From: Gnetum montanum
Lineage: Eukaryota > Streptophyta > Gnetopsida > Gnetales > Gnetaceae
Reading direction: 5' to 3'
DNA: 23,022 nucleotides
Assembly (NCBI GenBank): GCA_015680685.1
Contig: MNCI01016352.1
Span: 7,008-30,029, forward strand
Made by a program: the position numbers and the translations under genes. The notes under the pieces are model-generated. The model was not told where the DNA came from. It saw only the letters and a program-made list of their open reading frames with translations, and made no database searches. Below, piece after piece: positions 10,914-20,993 of the stretch; the first letter of the stretch is position 1, and each line of letters opens with the position of its first letter.

Positions 10914-13900
10914 ATGGAGTTGGTGGGTATTTTGTGCTACATTGGTCATCCCAAGACCAATACCCCACTCCCTGATATGCCTTTGGGAAAGGCTTCACTA
11001 TGGTTCTAACCTGGGGTAAGCAAATTCCTTACCTACATTCTATAAGACTTTAGTGTGATGTTATGGTCACACTTGTCCATAGATATGGTTGGGGCTCTAG
11101 TGGAGTCTTTGCTACCTCGAGCATTCGGCTTGATTGTTAGGTTCATTATTAACAAGTAGCCAACAGGAGGAGTAGCAAATGCTATAAGTCCACATTACCT
11201 CATAGAGATCTAGAGGATGCCAGAGTATAGTCAATATAATGTTGAAAATACTTTTATGATGATGTATAGAGCCCACATGTTATGCTAGAACTTGCCTAGC
11301 ACTGTGTATTATTTACAGGGGTAAGCATGGTTATTGTAATGTTTTTATGCTTTCAACTTAACTACCTTTCCTAAATCCATTGATTTTACAAAATTTTTGC
11401 AAGTACAAGGTCAATGATCAAATCTTGGTAGTGGCTCAAATTGCTTTAGATGAGTTCACCAAGAGTCCTCAAATTAAAACTATTGTGTATTAATAGTTAA
11501 GAGGGAAATTTGATGCATACGCTTCAAGGTTCAACCTTGTATATAATAAGTGTAAGGATGATGTGACGATGCACAACTAGTTGATAGATTCCAATAACTC
11601 CATGGATCAGACCCTTGTAGCTAGGACCTCCACTCAAATCACACTGAAGAAAAAGAGGAAAGGTAAACATAAAGGCTACAGCTTCTAATGTTTCATGGTT
11701 GTGAAAATTCTAATTGTTCTATTGCTTTGGCTAGTTATTAAACTTGCTTATGTTGATGCTAAACTTTGGTTATTACTTTGCATGACCTTCCACCCTTGCT
11801 GATGTCACCATAGCACTTTCAAGAGCATGTCATGAGGATACCCTCATCTTGAAGTTTGGTAAGGTGATACTAGCATAGGAGTGGTTGAGGGGACAAGCAC
11901 CTGGATACATTCAAGCAAACATCCAACATGTAGGTTTATATGATGTATTTATGGCACCTATCCCTCCCATCCATGTTGTGGAGATGTTGCATGTCATTAA
12001 CTCCTTCAATGAGAAGGCTAGTTGTTTTAGCACCATCATTTGGGATGTGAAGGTTAACATGGATATTGATGTGGGCCTCTTTTGCAACTTGTTTAGTGTC
12101 CCTGTTGGTGGGGCAAAGGTCCCAACAAGAATAGTGAAGGAATCGAGTCATCATGTTGAAGTTTTGAAGTGGCTTGGTGCCAACATGGGCCACTCCAGAA
12201 TTTCTATGGATGGCTCCACAAAACCTAATGTAAAGCAGTCATATCCTTTGTTTAGGTCTCATGCATTTCCTAAACTATTATTGCAAAAGAAGGTGACTGA
12301 CATTACGCAAGGGTGAACCTTCAAGAAGGTTTTGATGTATGGGACTAGGTTTTATTGGGTAGTTGCCTTGGTTTTTGGGCTTATGGAGGAGATCCTTAGA
12401 CTCTATGCAGACACCTCTACAATAATCCACATGAACTTTGCATTTTTTGTGGGTTATTTGAAGAGGTTTGTGGAGTTTTTGTTGGTGTATAGGAATGGGT
12501 GATGGGTTTCCCAAGACCCAAGACAACTTTTTAAGCCTTGGATAAAGCACATTTATCCAATGGTGCAAGCTCAGAATCCACCAAAAGGGATGGATGATAT
12601 GTTATCCATTACCACTAAGGATGTTAATGTTAGGTAGTTTGAGTCTCATAATAGCATAGATGATGAAGAGCCTCTCATGTTTCCAGTGAGCATCCAATAG
12701 GCCAAACGACTATGTAGGAAGGCCAAAGGGGCTACTAGAGAGAAACTTAAGAGGCCTATGGAGGAAACACTACTGACATTAGACCAACCTACCTCGAAGA
12801 AACTTAAGTTTAAGATTAGGCCATTACAAAAGGTAGTTATAGGTATGCTTTGTTTAAATCTGGCTATTTCATGTTTTAAAGTTTGTGGCTATTTTATGGT
12901 TTCATGTGTTAACCAATTTCCTATGTGCTATGGTTCTAGACAAATATCAGGCTATGGTAGCCTAAGTTATTGTGGAGGCAGAACAAAGGCATGTAAAAGA
13001 GGTACTTCTGAAGCAACATGAGGTTGAAGGATTTGCCAATGTAGATATAAATGATCTAGATGCCTTGTTCAGTGATGAAGTGCCAGGTACATCCCCCATC
13101 ATCATCACAAAGGAGGAAGAGGAGGAGGAGCCAAGTATGTTCATGCCTTAATGTTTTCGTTATATCTTATAGCTTCATTTTGGTTTTCATCCTAACCATT
13201 TGATGATTGTTATGCTTATAGTAGTTCCTGAGCCACCTATGCAATCATTTGTCCCTAAGTTTCATGTGAAACCATGAGTGGATACTCCAAGCAAGGTAGA
13301 GTTCATGTGTAGGATGGCTAAGAACAACATCTACTCATTGCAACAAGTTGCACTCGAGATAGGTAAGGACTTTTTTTTATGTGCCTTATTTGTTTGGCTA
13401 TATCATAGGTTGTGCTTATGTTACAGCCATCTTAGATTGTGCATTATGTTTAAGATTATATTTCATGCTTGTGTAGTGCCTTCTGTGGAGTAGGAACCTA
13501 GCATAGACATAGAGATTGACTCCTTGCCTAAGCTTCCCTTTGATGTATTTAGTGTACGCTTGAAGTTGTACAAGACTGCTACTAATTTAGCAATGTCATG
13601 TGCAAAAACTTTATGGGACCTAAAGAGGTTTAATGAATACCTATGGAAGGAAGTTGTGGCCTTAAGGAAGAAGATGCAATGGTAGGATGAAATCATTAAA
13701 GATCTTTGAGACCGCAAGATCTTTATGGAGGTCCAAGTAACTAACTTGAGGAAGTTGTAGACTAGAAAGATCACATGGACCCACTACTAGCATGTCATTC
13801 AAGAAAAAATAGTGATCCTACAGGAGATGGTAGAATAATGTATGTAGATGGACATCATCTCCTAGAAGGTTGAGGGTTGGAAAGATCATTGCGCTTGAGT

Positions 13901-14477
13901 CCTAGAGTGGGCTAAGAAACAAAAGGTCCAAAAGTGACAGTTCAACGTAAATCATGGGACCTACCATTAGTGGCTTAAGGAAGAGTTAGTTGAACAATGC
14001 AAAAGAGAGCTATTCATCTAAGGGATCTAGGTAGAGAGTGCTTATTAGCTTTTTGAAAGTACTCTCATGGTGAAGCAACCCTCTACTACTCGAATTACCA
14101 CTACTGTAGGTGAGACCTCTACAATTACTACTACTCAAAAGCCTCCTACTTGGACTGCTATAGATAGGACCTGCATCCTCTTTCGCATTGATCCTGGGGA
14201 TGTTGATTGGGTCAATATGATAGAGGACTAGATCCTCCATCATTTGGAGAAAGGCCTTTGACTTCTACCCCCGAAAGTAATGGAGTTAGAATCTTCGCAA
14301 GTTAGATGTATTTTATGTTTTAGTTTTTGTTTTAAGTCATGGTTTTGGCTATGGGTTACTAATTGGCTATATGTTGCATTTTAGGTCTCAAGAGATATTG
14401 GTAGCCCTAGCGGTGAGGGTGGGAATGAACCACCACTTCCTCCTCCGGATGCTACTTAGCAGCCTCCATTAGCCTAG
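10914..14477 (+). pseudogene. Antisense multi-exon accessory gene, plant mobile domain-like, broken
   Basis: Coding-like blocks on the plus strand join through GT-AG introns of about 65-150 bases. Proposed exons are 10914-11015 and 11083-11320 (both uncertain), 11404-11662, 11814-12842, 12940-13134, 13225-13362, 13477-14300 and 14385-14477. Introns after the third to sixth exons are all in phase 1 and keep one frame. The product would be roughly 950 residues. The fourth exon has EWLRGQAPGYI, then GLYDVF and, about 50 residues on, a degraded DV..LF..PVGG. This spacing resembles the plant mobile domain (GFYGVF ... DV..LLGLPVDG). Then come an acidic stretch (EEEEEE), a Leu/Lys-rich coiled-coil-like part (about 13540-14050), a Thr-rich segment and a Pro-rich tail (PPLPPPD). 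More than 15 premature stops, mostly at positions expected to be Gln or Trp, show it is inactive. The PMD assignment is by eye; a different transposon-associated domain is possible. Confidence 0.6.
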
Positions 14478-14560
14478 CTTGTTGGCTATTTGTCTTTTAT
14501 TTTCATGTTGATGGCTATGATTAGCCAAGACTATGTTATAGATGATGATTATTATTATTT

Positions 14561-14687
14561 TGATATTTTTTCCACATAGTGTGGCCATGGCTATGTATGT
14601 TATGGACATTGTAACTTTAAATTNTGATATTTTTGCCACATAGTGTGGCCATGGCTATGTATGTTATGGACATTGTAACTTTAAATT
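14561..14687. repeat. 63-bp direct duplication around a single N
   Basis: Copies 14561-14623 and 14625-14687 match at 62 of 63 positions and are separated only by the N at 14624. Each contains CCACATAGTGTGG, a small inverted repeat. The surrounding sequence is far more diverged, so the duplication is either very recent or an unmerged overlap between assembled pieces. Confidence 0.9.
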
Positions 14688-14849
14688 TAAATTTTGGTTT
14701 TTTTGCTATATGTATCTATGGTTATAGTAAACATTGTAAATGTTGTGAATGTTGGGAATGGCTATGTTGACGTTTTGGTTGTAGCATTAAATGGCTAATC
14801 GATGCGATAATAGGCTAAACAAAAATAAGTATAATAATAAATGAGATTT

Positions 14850-15064
14850 TTGCTAGTTTTAGGCCATTGTGGGCATAAGTTATGTTATGTTATGTGATTG
14901 TGGTTTCATTGCCACTTTAAGGCCATGACGGGCCATATTTCTAGTTTAAAGTCTTAGCAGATTTTGATGCTAGTTTAAGGTCATAGAAAACCATGTTGTG
15001 TGATTATCTTTGCTAGTTTAAGGCCATGGTGGACCATGATGCTAGTTTAAGGTCTTAACACACC
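14850..15064. repeat. Short spacer module, copy set 3
   Basis: At least five imperfect units of the same module seen near 1.2 and 5.1 kb occur here: TGCTAGTTTTAGGCCATTG, CTTTAAGGCCATGACGGGCC, CTAGTTTAAAGTCTTAGCAG, CTAGTTTAAGGCCATGGTGG and GCTAGTTTAAGGTCTTAAC. The set lies between the antisense gene and the end of the protease region. Confidence 0.65.
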
Positions 15065-15279
15065 AACGATTGAAAAGAAATATATATTTATAAGGATTTT
15101 TGATGTTTCCAATATGAGTAATAAAGAAAGGTTGTAATAAATAAATAAAAATGAAAATGAACTTAGGTTACATGCATAAAGAGTAAAATGAAAATGCATA
15201 AAAGATATAACCAATTGCAAAGGAAAACTTAGGCTATATGGCTATTTGGTTATAAGGGTATGGGATGGAAAGGTTACTT
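15065..15279. other. AT-rich spacer after gag-protease
   Basis: A-rich sequence with no conserved motif. The minus-strand frame from the protease region ends at a TGA near 15280, so this is probably untranslated spacer between gag-protease and the accessory block. Confidence 0.4.
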
Positions 15280-16800
15280 CACTTGTGCAGATTCTTCCTA
15301 ATCTTTGCGAGATTAGGGAATGAGTAAGGTTTGTTTTGCACAAGCTTGTATTTGCCATCACCTTCGCTGATGATGCTAAAAGGGAGTTTGTCCCATAATG
15401 CGTCCTATTGCTTACCATTGTCATTGTTGGTTGCTCTTTTTTGGGCTATTGAATTTCATGGCTAGGAGCTTCTTCTCGAAGATCCACTTTGGAACCCTGC
15501 TTCATGTTTACGTTGTTGACAACCAGGGGAACCATAAATGATGATTTTACCTTCTTCATAAGGAAGATGAATTTCTTGATGGATGGTTGAGGACACAACT
15601 CATAATTGAGCCAACCAAGGCCTTCCTAGGATAAGGTTGAATCCTGGTGTCTCTTCCACCATCAAGAAATTGGTGCTTGTGGGGAATTACTTCCCTGCCA
15701 AAAAGTTTGAGGAGATAGGTCCCTTGACAACAACTCTTGATTCATTGAAGGATTTGAGAGCCATGGTGGTTGTAGGTTGTATTGGCTCAATTTGGCCCAA
15801 GTGTTCAAAAATGGTGCATGTGATGATGTTGGTTGTAGCTCCATCATCAACATGCACTTGATGTACTTTAAACTATCCTATGCATATGATTATGAATAGA
15901 GGGGATGTAGTTATTTCACCATTTTGGGGATTAACCTTAATTTTGTTATCACAAAATGTTAAGGATGTTGATGTCTCCTCCTTTGGTGAGGGAGGGACCA
16001 TCACTACATGAATGACTTTCTCATTAGTAGGGATGTCCTCACTAATGGGGATAGAAGTCAACATTTTGACTAACACCTCATGATGTGTGGTTAAAGTCAT
16101 GATAAGATCATACAAGCTTAAGGCTATATTCTTTTACTTGAGGGATTGCCTAACTTGGTCCATTATGTTGAGGAATTTTTTATCATTGATCGTGGGCTTG
16201 TCACCCTAGTTGTGCTTTACTTTCTCCATGCACCCTAAAATGCAAATTTTGGCTTTAGATTATGGTTGTTCGGGCTTTTCCTTGTTGGTCTAGTTATGGG
16301 CTTTGGTATCCTCTTGTGGCTTGTTAGTTGGAGCGGGTTGGGTAGAGGAGGTCATGGGTATAACTAATATGGGAGTGGGCTTCAGTGGGCCCACTTCCTT
16401 TCTGCCTCTATTTGCTTGTCATCTATATTGCTAGGCTTTTCCTTATTCTTCTTCCTTGAGATCTTCTGGTTATCAGTTGTTGGTTGTGAAGAAGAGGCAA
16501 TAGCATTGGCCACTACAAGAGGGCATTATGCATCTGGTTGGGCTATAGCTACTTGGGTTGTGTCAAGCTGAGGGGCCCTGATGAAAAAAGGTTCTCTTGG
16601 AGGCACTTGTGATGGCACTCCTATCACAAAGGGGGATCTTGAGCTGTGGGAAGTTGAAGAAGTCCTTTCATCGCAGAGGAGTACTTGAATCATGAATTGT
16701 TCTTTTGTAAGTATCCGATTGTCATCAATGTTGAATGTTGAAATAACATAGGGATTGCCATTAGAATTCAATGGGTCTTTGTAGACCTGCATTGACTAGT
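15280..16800 (-). pseudogene. Aspartic protease region of gag-protease (broken)
   Basis: Retroelement aspartic protease cuts the polyprotein. The minus strand shows the active-site segment VDDGATTNI (DDGA codons 15837-15848) and, about 70 residues on, GFNLILGRPWL (near 15611-15640). This pair is characteristic of retropepsin-like enzymes in Ty3/gypsy. Upstream, 16792-16526 is a Ser/Pro-rich linker and 16115-15873 leads into the active site; an in-frame TAG lies just before the VHVDDGA block. After the LGRPWL motif the frame shifts, and a block containing GDGKYKLVQNKPYSF ends with a stop near 15280. No RT motif follows, so the protease and pol frames are not adjacent here. Confidence 0.82.
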
Positions 16801-16826
16801 TTTATGGTCAAATTGGGTTGGAAGCA

Positions 16827-18847
16827 TTAAGACCAGCTCCCCCTATCTATCATCTTTTGTTGGTCATCCTTCAGCGTGATGCAGAAGTTTGTGTCATGAC
16901 CTGGTAGTTGATGATAATGGTAGAAATGGTCTAGTTTGAAGTACCTACGTAGTTGAGGGTCATCCTTTGTTGCTCGAGTGTGGTTTTTGGATACTTTGCA
17001 TAACTGCTCATGTTTCTTTTGAGTGGCTTTGATTATTTGTTTGTGTTGCATGCACCCACTTTTTAATAGTGTATTTAGACCTATTATTTCTTTCAAAATT
17101 AGGTCTAGTTTTTGTTGATGTAGTGGCTCAAGAGGTTGATGGTTGGTTATTGTGATCATTAGTGGGGGCCATAGGTGGGTTGGCCCCTGGCCCTTGGTTT
17201 GTGATCTTTATTTCTTTAGTCATAGTTGCTATGACCACATTGTTTTGTTTGCTCTTTTCTTTGTCTCTTCATGGATGTTGATTTTTATGTGCTACATAGG
17301 CCAGATCATGATTGGCCTTCATAGCATCCTTTATATTTTTAGTTTGAGAAAATGCCTAGCTAAGGGACCATAGCTCAAGGTAGCAGAGCTTGGACTTGAT
17401 GAATTCATTAACCACTCCCTTAAATATGGCCAACAGGTGGGCCTCAATGATGGATTCTGGTATTTCATTCAATAGTCTATTCCACTATTGAATGAATTTT
17501 TGCACAGGTTCTAGGGATCCTTGCTTGACCTTCATGAGTTGGTCAAGTATTGTGTCAGCCTTTAAGTTATACTTGAAGTGGTTGACAAACTAGGCAATCA
17601 AGTCTTCCAAAGAGGATATGGATCCCCTAGGTAACATGTGGTAACAATCAAGTGCTTTCCTAGTCAAAGACATAGGGAAAATTCTCATGATGGTATGAGG
17701 CCATGGCTACAAGAGTAACCATTTAGATCAAAAGGTAATAAGGTGAGAATTAGGATCACCTTCTCTGTTATACTTGCTAAATTAGGGAATAGGAACACTA
17801 AGAGGAAGTTTCAAGGATGGGACTACAAGACTCATGGGATCATCCTAGTAGAAGTCCATAATCTTGCTAGGTTGTGAGGTAGAGGCTTTAAGCCTTTTCA
17901 ACTCCTCCATTAGGTCTTAGATCATTTGGAAGGCTTGATCTAGACCTTGTGGTGGCCCTGTTGATTGTGGGATTTGTACATAGGGCTATAGAATTTTTTG
18001 TAAGGCTTCTGGCCTCACTATGGGTTGTAGGATAGAAGGAAGAGGTTGTGTTATGGTTATAGCTTGTGGGCTAAACAAGGAAAAGGATGTTTGTGCTGGT
18101 ACCTAAGGTACAAATGGGAGAAAAGGAGGTGTGTGACCCCAGAGTTGTGTAGGGTCCCATGGTGGATCCTACACAAGTAGTTAATGGGTTTCTCATGGCA
18201 AAAACCATTGTTGATGATTACATAGATCAAGGCTATGTAGCAAATGACATTGATGTGTTATAGTTTGTTGTTTGTGGTGTTGATTGAGTTTGATGTGTGG
18301 CTATGACTAGTGTGCGACTAGCTATGGTAGGGTAGGAAGGAGTGGAAGATGGTGGCACCATGTCCACGGAGAAAACAAAAGCGTTAGAGGAAGGTGTTGC
18401 GACCTTGGAAGACGTTTGTTGGAACAATCCTCCTAGAATGTTTTTAAGCTTAGATTCTACCCTAAATTCATCCTCCTCCTCTTGTTGTTATTCTAAGCTA
18501 TGCTTGTCATCTTCTTCTTCCATCACAATCAATCAAGCCAAGATGCTAGCATAGACATTAGTTAGAGTTATTTGGTCATACGAGGAAGGGACATACTCTT
18601 TCCCATCCTGATGTATGAGCTAAAATTCCCTATTTGTCTTTGCTTCCACATGTGGAATCAAGAGGTTGACTTGCATTTTGACATAAATGTAGTGATAATG
18701 ATCCTCATTTATTGAGGTAAAGTCAGGACTTTCTCCTTTGATACTCAAAGGTCGCCTACATTCGATGATGGTAGGGTCTTTGGGATCATAGACCCTCATG
18801 GCTTGTTGGAGAGTGAGGGGCAATTTGGAAGACTATTAGAAAGACAT
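16827..18847 (-). pseudogene. Gag of Tat-like Ty3/gypsy element (broken)
   Basis: Gag forms the cytoplasmic virus-like particle that packages element RNA. The frame starts near 18847 (MSF, then stops), and the N-terminal block includes LTLQQAMRVYDPKDPTII (18823-18620). A Pro/Gln-rich linker lies at about 18230-17950. The retrotransposon gag domain runs from about 17780 to 17380 with FSKYNREGDPNSHL, IFPMSLTRKALDCY, LPRGSISSLEDLI and PVQKFI, the usual order for this family. A nucleocapsid-type zinc knuckle follows at about 16900-16860 (FYHYHQLPGHDTNFC, then LKDD); the residue expected to be its first Cys is Tyr. At least ten in-frame stops, mostly at Gln or Trp positions, disable it. Confidence 0.88.
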
Positions 18848-18981
18848 GGCTATAGTGTTGAGAATGGGTTAAAATAGGCTATAAATGATATAATAGAAGT
18901 AAATTCCAGTGAATGGGATTCTAAAAATTTTAAAGGAAACAAAAATGACCAACAATGAAGTACTTACTATAATTAGTAAGT

Positions 18982-19009
18982 GGGGGGAGGCGGGTGAGGA
19001 GGGCATGGG
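18982..19009 (+). other. Potential G-quadruplex tract 1
   Basis: Four G-runs of at least three, with loops of 4, 6 and 3 bases, fit the standard G3+N1-7 pattern. It begins GGGGGGAGGCGGG, a phrase repeated at 19296. Confidence 0.6.
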
Positions 19010-19131
19010 TAGGTGGTGAGATTTTTTGGAAGGGTGGCGGAGGGTGGTGATTTGTGTAAGGGGGTTTACCCCTTTACCAAAAATGGATAATTGGAAATAT
19101 TAGTGTTAAGCCTCATCCAAGTTGGCCTCCC

Positions 19132-19613
19132 AGCTATCTCTATGCTAGGTATGGTAGGGGGAAAGAAGGAGGATGAGAATCTCACCCCTTCTATTCCAAC
19201 ATTGATGGGAGAACGGCTGACAACCAAAGTGGGAAGTTTGGATTTTTTCCACAAAAAATTGGTCTTCATAGGTTGCCAATTTTCTTAGTTTGGAAGGGGG
19301 GAGGCGGGCGTAAGTGGGTGGGGAGGGTGAGGGTGGGTGGTGGTGGTGGTGGGGGGGGAGGAGAAGCTAACTTCCAAAAGTTTGGTAATTTTTTGAAGGG
19401 TTGAACCACCAACTTTAGAAGCTACAAAAGATTGAAATTGACAACAAAAATAAAAAAAAGGAAAAAAGAAAAGAAAATGGGAAAGGTTTCAATGCTGGCT
19501 TTGGGGCTGAAAAATTCACATTACCCACGCTCAGCTCCCAATTGCTTCCACATTGGGTATGGTTGGTGGGATAAGGGAATCTCACACCTTCTATTTCAAC
19601 ATTGGAAAGAGGG
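19132..19613. repeat. Leader duplication, offset about 400 bp
   Basis: Segments 19132-19211 and 19534-19613 share an ordered series: CAGCT, a TTCCACATTGGGTATGGT-like core, AGAATCTCAC and CTTCTATTCCAACATTG. The offset is about 400 bases, which suggests an old tandem duplication of leader sequence. A possible third partial copy occurs near 19850 (CTTCCACATTGGGGTTTCTA). Confidence 0.6.
19296..19358 (+). other. Potential G-quadruplex tract 2
   Basis: Seven or more G-runs of at least three within 63 bases, ending in a (GGT)n stretch and an eight-G run. It is the strongest G-quadruplex candidate in the window. In the element's own RNA (minus strand) it would be C-rich. Confidence 0.75.
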
Positions 19614-20149
19614 GGAAATGTTTGAAGGCAAAAATGGAAACCTGGTAGTTTCCAAAAAATAGTTTGGCAAGCTACCAAATTTTATCATAACAGGGAGGAA
19701 AGTAGATTTGGTTGGTGTGAAAAACAACATTGGTTTTGTAGGAAAAAATGTGGCAAAAAAAATTAAATGGTTGTTAAGGCCTCCACACTAACTTTGTTTT
19801 GAAAATTCATAGTAGGTGTTGCGAAATTTAAGCACCCAAACCACCTGCAACTTCCACATTGGGGTTTCTACTATAGGGGGTAAGAATAATGTTGGATTCC
19901 AAGGTTTTGGTTGCAAAAATGCAATTGAAACAATGTTGGCAATATGGCTAGTAGATTTTGGCATAGAAATTGGGTGGACATCCTTCTTCTGTCGCTAATA
20001 AAACTATTGCAACCTAGAAAAGTTGATTTCAAGAACAAAGAGTGATGAATCCAGTGCACAATAGTGCTCAACCTCGGATTCCTAGGGCCTCTACAAAAAC
20101 ATGGAATCCAAGGTGCATTGATTGGTCTAGTAGATCAACCAGGGACTTT

Positions 20150-20185
20150 GGGGGGGGGGGGTGTGGGGGCGTGGTGCAGGGTGGG
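20150..20185 (+). other. Potential G-quadruplex tract 3
   Basis: A 12-base G homopolymer followed by runs of five, three and three G. The homopolymer length may be unreliable as a sequence call. Confidence 0.5.
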
Positions 20186-20993
20186 TTGAAAAACTAGTGT
20201 AATGAAATGAAATGCAAAAACTGATAATAGATCCAAATCATGCATAGAAAATAAACAAATATATTTTGCACATAAAACCCAAAACTTAAAACTTTATTAA
20301 GAAAAATAAAGAATAAGTTAGAGAAATGTGTATAAATGGTACCTAAATGGGCAATAGAGGGGTTCACTTGGACAAGGGCTTAGGGTCTATTGAAGTTGAT
20401 GTAGTTAACTCCATAATCTAGATGTCCTACCACTCTTGATGCTATTAAACCTTTGGTGTTGCAATCTCTAATTTGCAATGTTGGCTACTACTGGGTGATG
20501 AAAAAAGTGAAAAATTTGGATGCTAGATTGCTCTATGCTAGGGTTTTGGAATCCCAAAAGTGTAGTGTTGATACCAAAAATTCACAAATCTCAGGGTGAT
20601 AATGCTTCCTTGCTGAGGTTCAAGAGAATGTAAATGTGGGAGATTACAAGAGTTCTTAAGTGCTTGAAAATGCCCTGAGTGTGGAATTATTGCTTGGATA
20701 ATGTATGTATGCTCAATGTATTCAAGTGTCAAAAGAGTGGAACCTGTCAATGGTGTTTGAGGTTGGTTTTTATAGGTTTTATGCCATGAATGGTGTTGCA
20801 AAATGGCTATGATTTGGCTACATAATGGCTTCAAATTGGATGCCAAATTACTACAAATATTTAGCTTGTTTAGGTGAGATGGGTGTCCAAATTTGGGGGG
20901 TTACCACATATAGTAAGTGCCTCCCCCATGGCCATTCTGTTTACTATAAATAGTAATGGGGGCACACCTTGCACACTGGAGATGAATCTTCCA

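Larger units (their letters stand above)
18848..20993 (-). other. Long leader between 5' LTR and gag
   Basis: About 2.1 kb without a recognisable gene. It holds G-rich tracts (18982-19009, 19296-19358, 20150-20185), an internal duplication of about 80 bases, several TTCCACATTGGG-type motifs shared with the LTRs, and AT-rich stretches. The primer binding site should abut the LTR near 20993; the minus strand there reads TGGAAGATTCATC, which begins with the required TGG but which I could not match to a particular tRNA. Long leaders are common in large Tat elements. Confidence 0.55.

Noticed and set aside
11936-12568. Minus-strand open frames opposite the antisense gene
   Set aside because: They are shadows of the plus-strand coding exon, whose frame gives the coherent PMD-like segment and proper exon joins.
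4854-15279. Independent nested LTR element between protease and RT
   Set aside because: I looked for a long direct-repeat pair or target-site duplication at the edges and saw only the short spacer module, which also occurs next to the left LTR. A nested insertion cannot be excluded but is not shown.
18342-18554. Plus-strand Ser-rich open frame over gag
   Set aside because: It is the complement of the acidic minus-strand gag segment (EEEDD), read in the wrong direction.
20981-20993. Primer binding site of a specific tRNA
   Set aside because: The minus strand begins TGG directly after the proposed LTR edge, but I could not match the following bases to a tRNA 3' end, and the edge itself is uncertain.
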